From positions 113 to 12,373 of the forward strand of contig MHYW01000140.1 of assembly GCA_001828545.1 (NCBI GenBank): a DNA stretch of 12,261 nucleotides. Direction: 5' to 3'. The position numbers were made by a program, and so were the translations under genes. This document shows positions 12,188 to 12,261 of the stretch, piece by piece. This DNA comes from Planctomycetes bacterium RIFCSPHIGHO2_12_FULL_52_36. Lineage in GTDB: Bacteria; Planctomycetota; Brocadiia; Brocadiales; Bathyanammoxibiaceae. Within the stretch, counting starts at the first letter, position 1; every line of letters starts with the position of its first letter. The notes under the pieces were generated by a model. That model did no database searches and was not told where the DNA came from. It saw nothing but the letters and a program-made list of their open reading frames with translations.

Positions 12188-12261
12188 ATGGAAAGCTTAA
12201 TTGCCCTGCGTGTGCTCGGCGTAATCTTCAGCCTCTCGTCCATCCTCAGCCCCACCACCCA
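12188..12261 (+). CDS. Possible start of a further gene, truncated by the window edge
   Basis: From the ATG at 12188 the frame stays open to the window end and reads MESLIALRVLGVIFSLSSIL then SPTT, a hydrophobic lead compatible with a membrane protein. No ribosome binding site is visible. The opposite strand is also open over the same bases (ending with a TAG at 12175-12177, reading ...GLRMDERLKITPSTRRAIKL...). The codon third positions coincide, so composition cannot decide. The strand is unresolved; a convergent gene ending here is equally possible. Confidence 0.25.
   Translation, partial: MESLIALRVLGVIFSLSSILSPTT

Overview
The window looks like bacterial chromosome from an anaerobic or facultatively anaerobic organism that I cannot place to phylum. 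The core genes are moderately GC-rich and favour AGG for arginine and ATA for isoleucine. All confident genes read on the + strand. Two features point to one-carbon/formate and selenium metabolism: a formate-tetrahydrofolate ligase and a selenophosphate synthetase that appears to be a selenoprotein itself.

Layout. 70-1794: fhs (10-formyl-THF synthesis). 1795-2146: a gene-free spacer packed with palindromes, with a good sigma-70-type promoter near its end. 2150-2980: purQ, a long-type glutaminase subunit of FGAM synthase, with a diverged second copy of its own 3' end just downstream (3015-3050). 3107-5422: a NuoE/NuoF-type NADH dehydrogenase (diaphorase) pair without an adjacent catalytic partner. 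5413-6057: an overlapping MobB-like P-loop NTPase. 6149-7867: recJ. 7906-8376: a YbaK-type aminoacyl-tRNA deacylase. 8387-9430: selD, 347 codons, read through an in-frame UGA at 8429-8431 with a SECIS-like hairpin just after it. The simple open frame begins only at 8456, so conventional gene calling would truncate selD and lose its active site. 9431-11400: an accessory patch with different base and codon use, holding an orphan YgiT-type zinc-finger antitoxin, a broken RelE/YafQ-type toxin and a 336-aa protein with a HEPN-like C-terminal region. 11434-12144: a protein-L-isoaspartate methyltransferase with an apparent export signal. 12145-12261: a perfect 28-nt palindrome, then the edge of another gene on an uncertain strand.

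How the genes may work together. Fhs feeds formate into the folate pool and purine synthesis. NuoE/NuoF-type modules often pass electrons between NAD(H) and a formate dehydrogenase or hydrogenase. MobB-like proteins serve molybdenum-cofactor maturation, and SelD makes the selenium donor used for selenocysteine in many formate dehydrogenases. A formate-centred metabolism with a Mo/W-Sec formate dehydrogenase encoded elsewhere is therefore a reasonable inference, but no such enzyme lies in this window.

The most striking structural feature is the density of short palindromic repeats of several families at or inside gene ends. One supplies the purQ stop codon, one is translated as the NuoF C-terminal tail, one overlaps the end of the MobB-like gene, and two bracket the lost 5' part of the toxin gene. 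Copies of a TGTCATTCTGAG-type element in opposite orientation flank the accessory patch, and one of them has a second palindrome family nested inside it.
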